From contig JAUXGF010000200.1 in the NCBI GenBank assembly GCA_030622395.1, positions 1 through 5,980 of the forward strand: 5,980 nt of DNA, written 5' to 3'. The DNA is from Calditrichaceae bacterium (lineage in GTDB: Bacteria > Calditrichota > Calditrichia > Calditrichales > Calditrichaceae). The stretch's first letter is position 1. Each line of letters opens with the position of its first letter. This document shows, piece after piece, positions 1-4,980 of this stretch. A program made the translations under genes and the position numbers. The notes under the pieces were generated by a model. That model saw only the letters and a list, made by a program, of their open reading frames with translations, was not told the origin of the DNA and ran no database searches.

Positions 1-457
1 TTACGCGGACTTTAGCGTCAAACCCAAGGCTTGCCGCTCTGGCGCGGGCATAGCTTACCATTGTCGAGCCGCCTAAAGCAATAAATGTAACTACCGAGAG
101 GAGATAATTATCTCCTCTTACATAAAAGGAAGCAATACCGAAAAACATGATAACTTCCGAATAGCGGTCTATTGCAGAATCAAACAAAGCGCCGAATTTA
201 GTTACCCTGCCCGACTGACGCGCCAGTTTGCCGTCCATTATATCGCAGACGCCTCCCATTAAGATTAAAAAACCTCCCAAATGGATCAAGTCGCTGTCAT
301 AAACAATAATCCCGGCGCCGACGGTTGTAATGATTAAACCCCAAACTGTAAATGTATTAGGATTAACATTCCATCTGGTAAAGAGATTAACTAATGGATT
401 AAGGAGATTTACAAAACCATCCTGTAACCATTTTGGTAAAAACCCTTTACTTTTCAT
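1..457 (-). CDS. CDP-alcohol phosphatidyltransferase, PIP-synthase-like (partial, C-terminus cut by window edge)
   Basis: This integral membrane enzyme joins a CDP-activated lipid (CDP-diacylglycerol or similar) to an alcohol acceptor, releasing CMP, in phospholipid head-group synthesis. I translated 152 residues from the ATG at 457-455; the frame stays open to the edge, so the gene is cut, not broken. The family signature D-x2-DG-x2-AR-x8-G-x3-D-x3-D is complete: Asp72, Asp75-Gly76, Ala79-Arg80, Gly89, Asp93 and Asp97, the metal and CDP-binding residues. Hydrophobic segments lie near residues 37-53, 58-71, 101-113 and 118-135. The later run YARARAASLGFDAKV (136-150) resembles inositol-phosphate-using members (bacterial PIP synthase, archaeal AIP synthase) more than PgsA or PssA, so an inositol-phosphate acceptor is plausible but inferred. 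A Shine-Dalgarno AAGGA lies 8 nt before the ATG. The start overlaps the end of rsmI by 11 bp, implying translational coupling as third gene of the operon. Confidence 0.9.
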   Translation of the reverse strand, partial: MKSKGFLPKWLQDGFVNLLNPLVNLFTRWNVNPNTFTVWGLIITTVGAGIIVYDSDLIHLGGFLILMGGVCDIMDGKLARQSGRVTKFGALFDSAIDRYSEVIMFFGIASFYVRGDNYLLSVVTFIALGGSTMVSYARARAASLGFDAKVRV

Positions 458-1157
458 TTGATTTTCCTTTTTTAACAGGCTTACCTTCGATTAAAAGTAC
501 AATTTCACCTTTAATTTTTTTTGATTGCAGATATGCCTTTAACTCAGACAAACTGCCGCGGTAAAATTCTTCAAACATTTTGGTAATCTCACGCGCCATT
601 ACAACGCGCCGTTCGCCCCAATACTGCAAAAGTTCGCCTACGGTTTTTTGAATACGATGGGGCGATTCATAAATAACTATTGTCCGTGTTTCGCTTTCAA
701 GCGTTTCAAAACGGGTTTTACGTCCTTTTTTAGCGGGCAAAAATCCTTCAAAGGCGAAACGATTTATAGGTAAACCCGAAGCAACCAGCGCAGCCAAAAG
801 CGCCGACGCGCCGGGAATGGGTATCACCCGGATATTATTTTCTACGCACGCCTGCACAATATGATAACCGGGATCCGATATGCCCGGAGTTCCCGCGTCC
901 GAAAGGACGGCGATAGATTTACCGCTTAAAAGTTTATCCTTTAAACGGGGCGTCTCTTTAACAAGGTTGTAACTATGATAACTTTTTAACGAAGTTTTTA
1001 TTCCATAATGCTGCATTAACACGCCTGATTTGCGCGTATCTTCAGCGGCTATTAAATCAACATTATTTAAAATGTGAACAGCGCGGTAGGAAATATCCGC
1101 CAAATTTCCAATTGGCGTTGAGATGAGATACAACGCGCCTTTTACAATTTCTTCCAC
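447..1157 (-). CDS. rsmI: 16S rRNA (cytidine(1402)-2'-O)-methyltransferase RsmI
   Basis: RsmI uses S-adenosylmethionine to 2'-O-methylate C1402 of 16S rRNA in the ribosomal P site, acting in the cytoplasm on the 30S subunit. The 236-residue protein is one tetrapyrrole-methylase-fold domain with all the usual landmarks: LYLISTPIGNLADI (9-22), AEDTR (38-42), VLSDAGTPGISDPG (84-97), the IPGASA loop (114-119), ESPHRI (164-169) and the closing GEIVLLIEG strand (217-225). It is shorter than the E. coli enzyme (about 286 residues) because it lacks the C-terminal extension; short versions are common elsewhere. The start is GTG; no ATG or TTG is available upstream before an in-frame stop, and the family usually begins a few residues before the LYL strand. 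No convincing Shine-Dalgarno precedes it. With the nadE stop only 1 bp upstream, reinitiation by terminating ribosomes is likely. Confidence 0.95.
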   Translation of the reverse strand: MEEIVKGALYLISTPIGNLADISYRAVHILNNVDLIAAEDTRKSGVLMQHYGIKTSLKSYHSYNLVKETPRLKDKLLSGKSIAVLSDAGTPGISDPGYHIVQACVENNIRVIPIPGASALLAALVASGLPINRFAFEGFLPAKKGRKTRFETLESETRTIVIYESPHRIQKTVGELLQYWGERRVVMAREITKMFEEFYRGSLSELKAYLQSKKIKGEIVLLIEGKPVKKGKSNEK

Positions 1158-1158
1158 C

Positions 1159-1971
1159 TCAAACGTCCCAATCCAGGCTGGTGGAATCTTGATCTATAGT
1201 TCGTGTCGTTAGTTTTGCAATTACAGGCGGACGCCTTTTAAATTTATTCTTTTGAATCCGCTTTTCTATATCCTTAATTGTTTTTTTGCTGTAACCTTTG
1301 TCAATTAATAAATCATCAGAAAAATTCAGGTCTATCATGTAATAAAATAATTTATCTATTTCATTATATTTATATCCTATTTCTCCCTCGTCAGTCTGAC
1401 CTGCCCAAAGATCAGCGGAGGGCGCTTTGTCAATAATAACTTGCGGTACATCCAGGTATTCAGCTAATTTCCAAATCTGTGATTTATATAAATCGCCTAT
1501 GGGATTGATAGCGCAGGCTAAATCGCCGAATATGGTTCCGTAACCTAAAAGGATTTCCGTCTTATTGCTGGTGCCGATTACCAGCGCTGAGTTTGCCGCT
1601 GAATAATCATACAATAAACACATCCGTTCCCGCGCCATTTTGTTCCCGCGCCTGATGTTATCCGCATCCGGCTTATCTTCAAAAAAGACGTCAACCATAG
1701 GGGATATATCCTGAACATCGTAAGCAATTTGCAATTGCTTTGCCAGCAGTTCGGCATGTTGTTGATTTTCCGGATTGCTGGTTTTATAAGGCATAATTAA
1801 AGCATGGACATTATGCGGTCCTAAGGCGCGAACTAACAAGCAGGCAGCTACAGCGGAATCAACCCCGCCGGATAATCCGAATACGGCTTTTTTGTCGCCG
1901 ATTCTTTTCATTTCTTCTTTAATGAATCGTTTAAGCATTTCAGTCGTTATTTTTGGATCAATTGAGAGCAT
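1159..1971 (-). CDS. nadE: NH3-dependent NAD+ synthetase NadE
   Basis: NadE makes the last step of NAD+ synthesis: nicotinic acid adenine dinucleotide is adenylated with ATP and then amidated. At 270 residues the protein is the synthetase domain alone, with no N-terminal nitrilase-type glutaminase, so it should use free ammonia or ammonia from a separate amidotransferase. Visible motifs are the N-type ATP pyrophosphatase loop GLSGGVDSA (32-40), [10 protein letters not shown] (108-117), [18 protein letters not shown] (133-150), [14 protein letters not shown] (157-170) and [12 protein letters not shown] (184-195), the last two shaping the dinucleotide and adenylate sites. The basic tail KFKRRPP (243-249) is also typical. 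The ATG at 1971-1969 has a Shine-Dalgarno AAGGA (1979-1983) at 7-nt spacing. It is the first gene of the operon, followed after 1 bp by rsmI. No defect is seen. Confidence 0.96.
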   Translation of the reverse strand: MLSIDPKITTEMLKRFIKEEMKRIGDKKAVFGLSGGVDSAVAACLLVRALGPHNVHALIMPYKTSNPENQQHAELLAKQLQIAYDVQDISPMVDVFFEDKPDADNIRRGNKMARERMCLLYDYSAANSALVIGTSNKTEILLGYGTIFGDLACAINPIGDLYKSQIWKLAEYLDVPQVIIDKAPSADLWAGQTDEGEIGYKYNEIDKLFYYMIDLNFSDDLLIDKGYSKKTIKDIEKRIQKNKFKRRPPVIAKLTTRTIDQDSTSLDWDV

Positions 1972-1978
1972 ACTATTT

Positions 1979-2032
1979 TCCTTAATTTTTTATAATATTT
2001 GTAATATACGCAGGGACGGCATATTTTAAAAA
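1979..2032 (-). promoter_or_regulatory. Candidate promoter and RBS region of the nadE operon
   Basis: Reading the minus strand toward nadE, a TATATT hexamer (2008-2003) could serve as a -10 box, giving a start near 1997 and a leader of about 25 nt that contains the AAGGA ribosome site at 1983-1979. The matching -35 position is only T-rich (near 2032-2027) and resembles TTGACA poorly. An alternative -10, TATAAT, lies at 2052-2047, also without a good -35. The Shine-Dalgarno is firm; the promoter boxes are weak. Confidence 0.3.
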
Positions 2033-2109
2033 TTTTTAATGAGCTGATTATAATCATAATTTTATTTTAAAAACATAAAAAAGTTCTAACCAAAGATATT
2101 TGAAATTTC

Positions 2110-2208
2110 ATAGAACACGGATTACACTGATCACGCGGATTCACACTGAATTTTTTAGATATTATATATCAGTGAAAATCCGTGTTGTCCGCGTTATCTG
2201 TGTTCTAT
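2110..2208. repeat. 99-bp imperfect palindrome of 'ACACGGATT'-type units
   Basis: The left arm (2110-2150) and right arm (2168-2208) are complementary in strict register, with no gaps: 31 of 41 positions pair by my count, including the outer nine (ATAGAACAC against GTGTTCTAT). The loop of about 17 nt is AT-rich. Each arm is itself built of near-repeats of a short unit (CACGGATT, CACGCGGATT). I recall sequences of this general form as dispersed intergenic repeats in many FCB and related genomes; that is memory, not a search. No transposase gene is near. As RNA it would form a long interrupted hairpin. Confidence 0.75.
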
Positions 2209-2216
2209 AATGTTAC

Positions 2217-2312
2217 CCAAAATTTCGGGATGAGATTTCAGAACGAAGAATCTAATTAGTATCTGAACGAAAACTAACCAAAACTGTCATTTCGATAATA
2301 GTGATCAACGAG
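2217..2312. repeat. Degenerate short dispersed-repeat zone
   Basis: Two near-identical direct copies, TCAGAACGAA (2238-2247) and TCTGAACGAA (2262-2271), differ at one base and lie 24 bp apart. An 11-bp piece, TCAGAACGAAG (2238-2248), recurs in inverted orientation at 5917-5927. The nearby CTGTCATTTCGA (2284-2295) resembles short intergenic repeats I recall from FCB-type genomes. The copies are decayed and the boundaries given are approximate. Confidence 0.35.
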
Positions 2313-2316
2313 ACTA

Positions 2317-2360
2317 TATAAAAATAAAAATCCGCGCCGGAGTATAATTCTGACGCGGAT
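2317..2360 (-). terminator. Intrinsic terminator of the saccharopine dehydrogenase gene
   Basis: On the minus strand the stem ATCCGCGTC (2360-2352) pairs with GGCGCGGAT (2338-2330), nine pairs including one G-U. After one mismatch two further pairs close a 7-nt loop. The stem is followed at once by TTTTATTTT (2329-2321). It lies about 40 nt after the stop codon of the gene at 2401-3732, separating that gene from the nadE operon, which is read in the same direction. Confidence 0.88.
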
Positions 2361-2400
2361 ATATTTTGAAAAAAGTTAATGATTAAAATATATTAAATTT

Positions 2401-3732
2401 TTAATCGTTTAAAGGAAATTTACGGTCAATAAGTCTGATATCCATTGTCTCTAACTCAGCGAGGACGGGTTCATATATTTCCGGTATAACAGGAATATGC
2501 ACTCCGGTTAAATTAATTTTCCCGGTCATTATTAATTTTGTAGCAATAGCCGCCGGTAAACTTACTGTACGCGCCATTGAACTATCGCCGCCGGGGATAC
2601 CCGTATCCACCATAGTTGAAGTTATTTTCTCCTTTTTATTACCTGGGTATTCCGCTATAAATTCATGATGCTGTACAAGTAAATCTACTTCCCCTTCGTC
2701 GTAAACCAGTTTGTCTAACAAAACATGGGCAAACATGTCAAAAACGGAAACGGCTTCTAAAGGTAAAAGCTGATCGCTAAGAAGTCCCAGCCATTTTAAT
2801 TTTTTAATGGTTATAGAATGCTTGGGAATATTTAAGAAAGTAGTGAGATCGTCAATCAAATCTTTTCCATCGCTTTTAATTAAATCCGCTATTGCCTGAC
2901 GCGGCGAAACTTTGCTGAAATCAAATTTAATTTCCTGATTCAGCAAGCCCAGTTTTTTAAAATAATTCCATGACTCGCAATGACCGATATTTCTTAATGT
3001 GCCGCGGTACATGCTTTTAGTGGATTTGATATTATATATATCAATGTATGGAATGGAGTCGCGGTTGATATACGCTTCAAATGTTCCCGCCCCAGGAACA
3101 TCAATAAGCCAGTAATGTTCAAAAAGGCGCTTGCCGGGCACATCGACAATATTGCCGTCTTCTAAATAGCGTCCATTATTGGTTGCGGCTAACATAACTC
3201 CGGTCGGGCTCCATGAGAATTTATATCCGAGAGGATTGTTATTATTTTCTAAAGCCGGGAGTCCGCCGCAGTATGAGAAAAAGCTGACTATTTCTCCCCC
3301 GGCATTTTTAACGTTATTGATAATCTTCATAGCAGCCATGTGATCAATGCCGGGATCGACGCCGATTTCATTTAAGAAAAAGAGCCCTCTCTTTTTTGCT
3401 TCCTCATCTAACGCCTGCATTTCCGGTTTAACATAAGAAGTTGTTACTAAATGCTTGTTAAGTTCGATGCATAAATTGGCGACTTTTAAATGATGAGTCC
3501 ACGGCAAAAGGCTGATTACTATATCAGCTTTTGAAATCACTTCTTTTAAAGCCGATTCATTTTCTACATTTAATGATTGTGCGGTTCCGCGTGGATGATT
3601 ATCAATTAAATTTTCCGCTTTACTAACCGTTCTACTGGCGATAGTTAATTGGAATTCTTCCGGTTGATCGAGTAAATAGCGCACTAATGGACGAGCCACT
3701 AATCCGGCTCCGAGTAATAATATCTGTTTCAT
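2401..3732 (-). CDS. Saccharopine dehydrogenase, L-glutamate-forming (LYS9-like)
   Basis: Enzymes of this family interconvert saccharopine with glutamate and 2-aminoadipate 6-semialdehyde using NAD(P), in the alpha-aminoadipate lysine pathway (reductive) or the saccharopine route of lysine breakdown (oxidative). The 443-residue protein has the length of yeast Lys9. It shows the Rossmann loop LLGAGLVARP (6-15), SLLPWTHH (74-81), the strongly conserved NEIGVDPGIDH (121-131) and GGLPALENNNNPLGYKFSWS (156-175) of the substrate domain; the C-terminal part (about 375-443) returns to the nucleotide-binding half. The ATG at 3732-3730 has a strong purine-rich ribosome site, AAGGGGTG (3744-3737). The gene is monocistronic, with its own terminator, and no lysine-ketoglutarate reductase or other lysine gene lies beside it, so pathway direction cannot be read from context. 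A related carboxynorspermidine-type dehydrogenase is less likely given the GGLPA-NPLGYKFSWS block. Confidence 0.9.
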   Translation of the reverse strand: MKQILLLGAGLVARPLVRYLLDQPEEFQLTIASRTVSKAENLIDNHPRGTAQSLNVENESALKEVISKADIVISLLPWTHHLKVANLCIELNKHLVTTSYVKPEMQALDEEAKKRGLFFLNEIGVDPGIDHMAAMKIINNVKNAGGEIVSFFSYCGGLPALENNNNPLGYKFSWSPTGVMLAATNNGRYLEDGNIVDVPGKRLFEHYWLIDVPGAGTFEAYINRDSIPYIDIYNIKSTKSMYRGTLRNIGHCESWNYFKKLGLLNQEIKFDFSKVSPRQAIADLIKSDGKDLIDDLTTFLNIPKHSITIKKLKWLGLLSDQLLPLEAVSVFDMFAHVLLDKLVYDEGEVDLLVQHHEFIAEYPGNKKEKITSTMVDTGIPGGDSSMARTVSLPAAIATKLIMTGKINLTGVHIPVIPEIYEPVLAELETMDIRLIDRKFPLND

Positions 3733-3857
3733 AATCCACCCCTTATATTGAGATCAATTTAAAATTAATTGAAGGTTAATATGTTGAATTAATAAGTAAT
3801 TTTATGATTATATTTTAATTATGCCTAATGAATTTTTATAAATAACATTAAAGTTTA

Positions 3858-3890
3858 TTTGCAATATGCCAACAAAATGTAAATTGCAAA
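3858..3890. promoter_or_regulatory. Inverted repeat TTTGCAAT-N17-ATTGCAAA, possible operator
   Basis: Two perfect 8-bp arms (3858-3865 and 3883-3890) face each other about 130-155 bp upstream of the dehydrogenase start. Each arm contains the self-complementary hexamer TTGCAA, so the pair can also be seen as two copies of a 6-bp palindrome 25 bp apart. It could bind a dimeric regulator. In DNA this AT-rich, chance occurrence is possible. Confidence 0.25.
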
Positions 3891-4066
3891 ATTGAATAAA
3901 CATAATGAAATTTACATAAATATAAGTCTAATAAATTTAAAGACTTATTTATAGATAAATTTATTTAACATTAATAATAAAGTCAATATAAATATCGGGG
4001 TTAAAGTAATACTTCACTCGTATAGGTTGGGGAAATTATACTGAATAGCACAGCCCATGTAAAGAA

Positions 4067-4232
4067 ATTGGAGTGTCAGAGTAATGTAGTCATCCAATTG
4101 ATAATTCCAATTCTTTTCCCTTCCATCAATTCACCAATTCATTAATTCATTAATTCAATTCTTCCTCCATCCACTACTCCAACTCTTTTCCATTCCATTC
4201 TTCCCATTACTCCATCACTCCATTACTCCAAT
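4067..4232. repeat. Low-complexity element with inverted ends ATTGGAGT/ACTCCAAT
   Basis: The ends ATTGGAGT (4067-4074) and ACTCCAAT (4225-4232) are perfect 8-bp inverse copies, and similarity continues inward in the form ATTGGAGT-N4-GAGT-N-ATG on both sides. Inside are an 8-bp tandem run (AATTCATT-like, 4136-4161) and ATTACTCC copies 16 bp apart (4206-4213, 4222-4229). Read in one frame the right side gives LLHHSITPI-like peptide, a pattern I recall from spurious ORFs in repeat-rich intergenic DNA. No transposase is present. This may be a MITE-like or slippage-grown repeat. Confidence 0.45.
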
Positions 4233-4252
4233 CTTCTAATAATTCAATTCTT
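4101..4252 (+). other. 152-nt tract without any G on the plus strand
   Basis: Reading base by base from 4101 to 4252 there is no G; I count about 50 C, the rest A and T. A plus-strand transcript would be C/U/A only and nearly unstructured, since neither G-C nor G-U pairs can form within it. The tract ends 10 bp before the -35 box of the sigma-factor promoter, so that promoter would not transcribe it. Confidence 0.9.
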
Positions 4253-4262
4253 GATTTCACAC

Positions 4263-4290
4263 TTGACAACATAGAGGTTAAATTTTTAAT
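4263..4290 (+). promoter_or_regulatory. Sigma-70-type promoter for the ECF sigma operon
   Basis: A perfect TTGACA (4263-4268) is followed after 16 bp by TTTAAT (4285-4290), five of six matches to TATAAT. Transcription would begin near 4297, leaving a leader of about 114 nt before the TTG start at 4411. It is the best-matching promoter in the window, and the housekeeping type suggests basal expression of the sigma factor. Confidence 0.5.
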
Positions 4291-4339
4291 TTATGATTGA
4301 TAAATACATAGTTTCATATATATATTAAATCTCATTATA

Positions 4340-4363
4340 TATTCAATTTATATCAATTGAATA
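4340..4363. promoter_or_regulatory. 9-bp perfect inverted repeat in the sigma-factor leader
   Basis: TATTCAATT (4340-4348) and AATTGAATA (4355-4363) are perfect inverse copies around a 6-bp spacer, about 45 bp downstream of the predicted start site and 47 bp before the coding start. The symmetry suits an operator; the all-AT-rich stem would be a weak RNA hairpin. Confidence 0.3.
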
Positions 4364-4369
4364 AGCGTC

Positions 4370-4397
4370 TGTAACTTTTTTTAATCCTGATAGGTAA
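4370..4397 (+). promoter_or_regulatory. Possible ECF-type autoregulatory promoter
   Basis: TGTAAC followed by a run of seven T (4370-4382) resembles the AAC-plus-T-tract -35 region of many ECF promoters. The -10 position at normal spacing (about 4391-4397, TAGGTAA) is not a recognisable ECF box, and transcripts would have a leader of only about 10 nt. Speculative. Confidence 0.2.
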
Positions 4398-4410
4398 GAA
4401 TAGGTTAAAA

Positions 4411-4980
4411 TTGAAAAAAAACGAATCTGATTTAGTAAAGCGCGCCAAACAGGGTGATGGCAAGGCTTATGATGAATTAAACCGTTTGTACAAGGACGCC
4501 GTTTACAGCATTATTTACAGAATGGTTCACAATCGTCAGGAGTCCGAAGATTTAACCCAGGAAGCATTTATTAAGGCTTATAATTCGATTAATTCATTTA
4601 ATGAAGAATATGCTTTTTCTACGTGGCTTTTTAAAATTGCAACCAACAATTGTATTGATTTTTTCAGAAAGAGGAAGTTAAGAACCTATTCGATGGAAAA
4701 AACGGTTAAGTATAAAGATGATGAAATTCAAATAGAATATGCCGATCCCAATCCTACCGCAGAAAAAGAGCTGCTTTCCAGTGAAAAAAGCCGGATGATT
4801 AAACATGCCATAGAAAAACTACCCGAAAAATATAAAACCGCTATTGTACTTAGACATCATGAGGAACGAAGCTATGAGGAAATAGCTGAAATTCTAAACT
4901 TACCTCTCGGTACGGTAAAAGCGAGAATTTTCAGGGCAAGAGAGATGTTAAAGAAATCACTAAAGGATATTTTACTTTGA
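4411..4980 (+). CDS. RNA polymerase ECF (RpoE-like) sigma factor
   Basis: This protein directs RNA polymerase to a specific stress or envelope regulon. At 189 residues it has only the two sigma-70 domains of ECF factors. Sigma-2 spans about 20-90, with the core-binding DLTQEAFIKAY (47-57) and FSTWLFKIATNNCIDFFRKR (69-88) for -10 recognition. A charged linker follows (about 95-127). Sigma-4 spans about 130-183, with LPEKYKTAIVLRHHEERSYE (137-156) and the helix-turn-helix IAEILNLPLGTVKARIFRAR (158-177). The start is TTG with a weak AGG (4402-4404) ahead; an in-frame stop at 4372-4374 and the first ATG only at residue 37 leave no better start. The next gene overlaps by 4 bp (TTGA). No anti-sigma gene with a zinc-finger or transmembrane form is in view, so its control is unknown. 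Confidence 0.93.
   Translation: MKKNESDLVKRAKQGDGKAYDELNRLYKDAVYSIIYRMVHNRQESEDLTQEAFIKAYNSINSFNEEYAFSTWLFKIATNNCIDFFRKRKLRTYSMEKTVKYKDDEIQIEYADPNPTAEKELLSSEKSRMIKHAIEKLPEKYKTAIVLRHHEERSYEEIAEILNLPLGTVKARIFRAREMLKKSLKDILL
4962..4979 (+). promoter_or_regulatory. Ribosome site inside the sigma gene and overlapping TTG start
   Basis: AAAGGA (4962-4967), inside the last codons of the sigma gene, lies 9 nt before the TTG at 4977-4979. That TTG shares TTGA with the sigma stop codon TGA. The overlap plus an internal ribosome site indicates coupled translation of the two proteins and supports this non-ATG start. Confidence 0.7.

Larger units (their letters stand above)
1972..2400. other. Intergenic region between nadE and the saccharopine dehydrogenase gene
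   Basis: This 429-bp gap has no credible coding sequence. From left to right it holds the nadE promoter and ribosome-site region (about 1979-2052), an AT-rich stretch (2030-2100), a 99-bp imperfect palindrome (2110-2208), a degenerate repeat zone (about 2217-2312) and an intrinsic terminator for the minus-strand gene to its right (2317-2360). Both flanking genes are on the minus strand, so the region is downstream of one and upstream of the other. Confidence 0.85.
3733..4410. other. Divergent 678-bp intergenic region, no gene
   Basis: It separates the minus-strand dehydrogenase from the plus-strand sigma operon. I see no credible coding sequence. Positions 3733-4000 are extremely AT-rich; a TATAAT on the minus strand (3812-3807) may be the dehydrogenase -10 but has no good -35. 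Next come a TTTGCAAT inverted pair (3858-3890), an 8-bp hairpin ATAAGTCT/AGACTTAT (3922-3929 with 3941-3948), a richer unexplained patch (about 4000-4066), a G-free low-complexity tract (4101-4252), a sigma-70-type promoter (4263-4290), a 9-bp inverted repeat (4340-4363) and a possible ECF-type box (4370-4375). Confidence 0.85.

Noticed and set aside
1158..1186. A longer rsmI starting upstream within nadE.
   Set aside because: The frame upstream of the GTG has no ATG, GTG or TTG before an in-frame stop, and the family N-terminus fits the GTG start.
3861..3872. TTGGCA-TATTGC on the minus strand resembles a sigma-54 (-24/-12) promoter.
   Set aside because: The GG and GC doublets are 6 nt apart instead of 10, so it does not fit sigma-54 spacing; as a sigma-70 -35 box it has no good -10 partner.
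3922..3948. Hairpin ATAAGTCT/AGACTTAT followed by AT-rich DNA, as a terminator.
   Set aside because: It lies between divergent genes where no transcript should end, the stem has few GC pairs and no clean T-run follows.
4010..4066. A richer patch in the AT-rich gap that might be a relic of an insertion sequence or gene.
   Set aside because: All short frames through it stop quickly, and I could not recognise a transposase or other protein in the translations.
4160..4240. A reading frame through the G-free tract giving LLHHSITPI-like peptide.
   Set aside because: It has no start or ribosome site and reflects the low-complexity repeat, not a protein.
4101..4252. Rho-dependent attenuator of the sigma operon.
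   Set aside because: The composition fits a rut-like site, but the best promoter lies downstream of the tract, so there is no evidence that the sigma transcript contains it. Kept only as one possibility in the findings.
4020..4260. CRISPR array.
   Set aside because: The repeats are short, irregular and not separated by unique spacers of constant length, and no cas gene is present.
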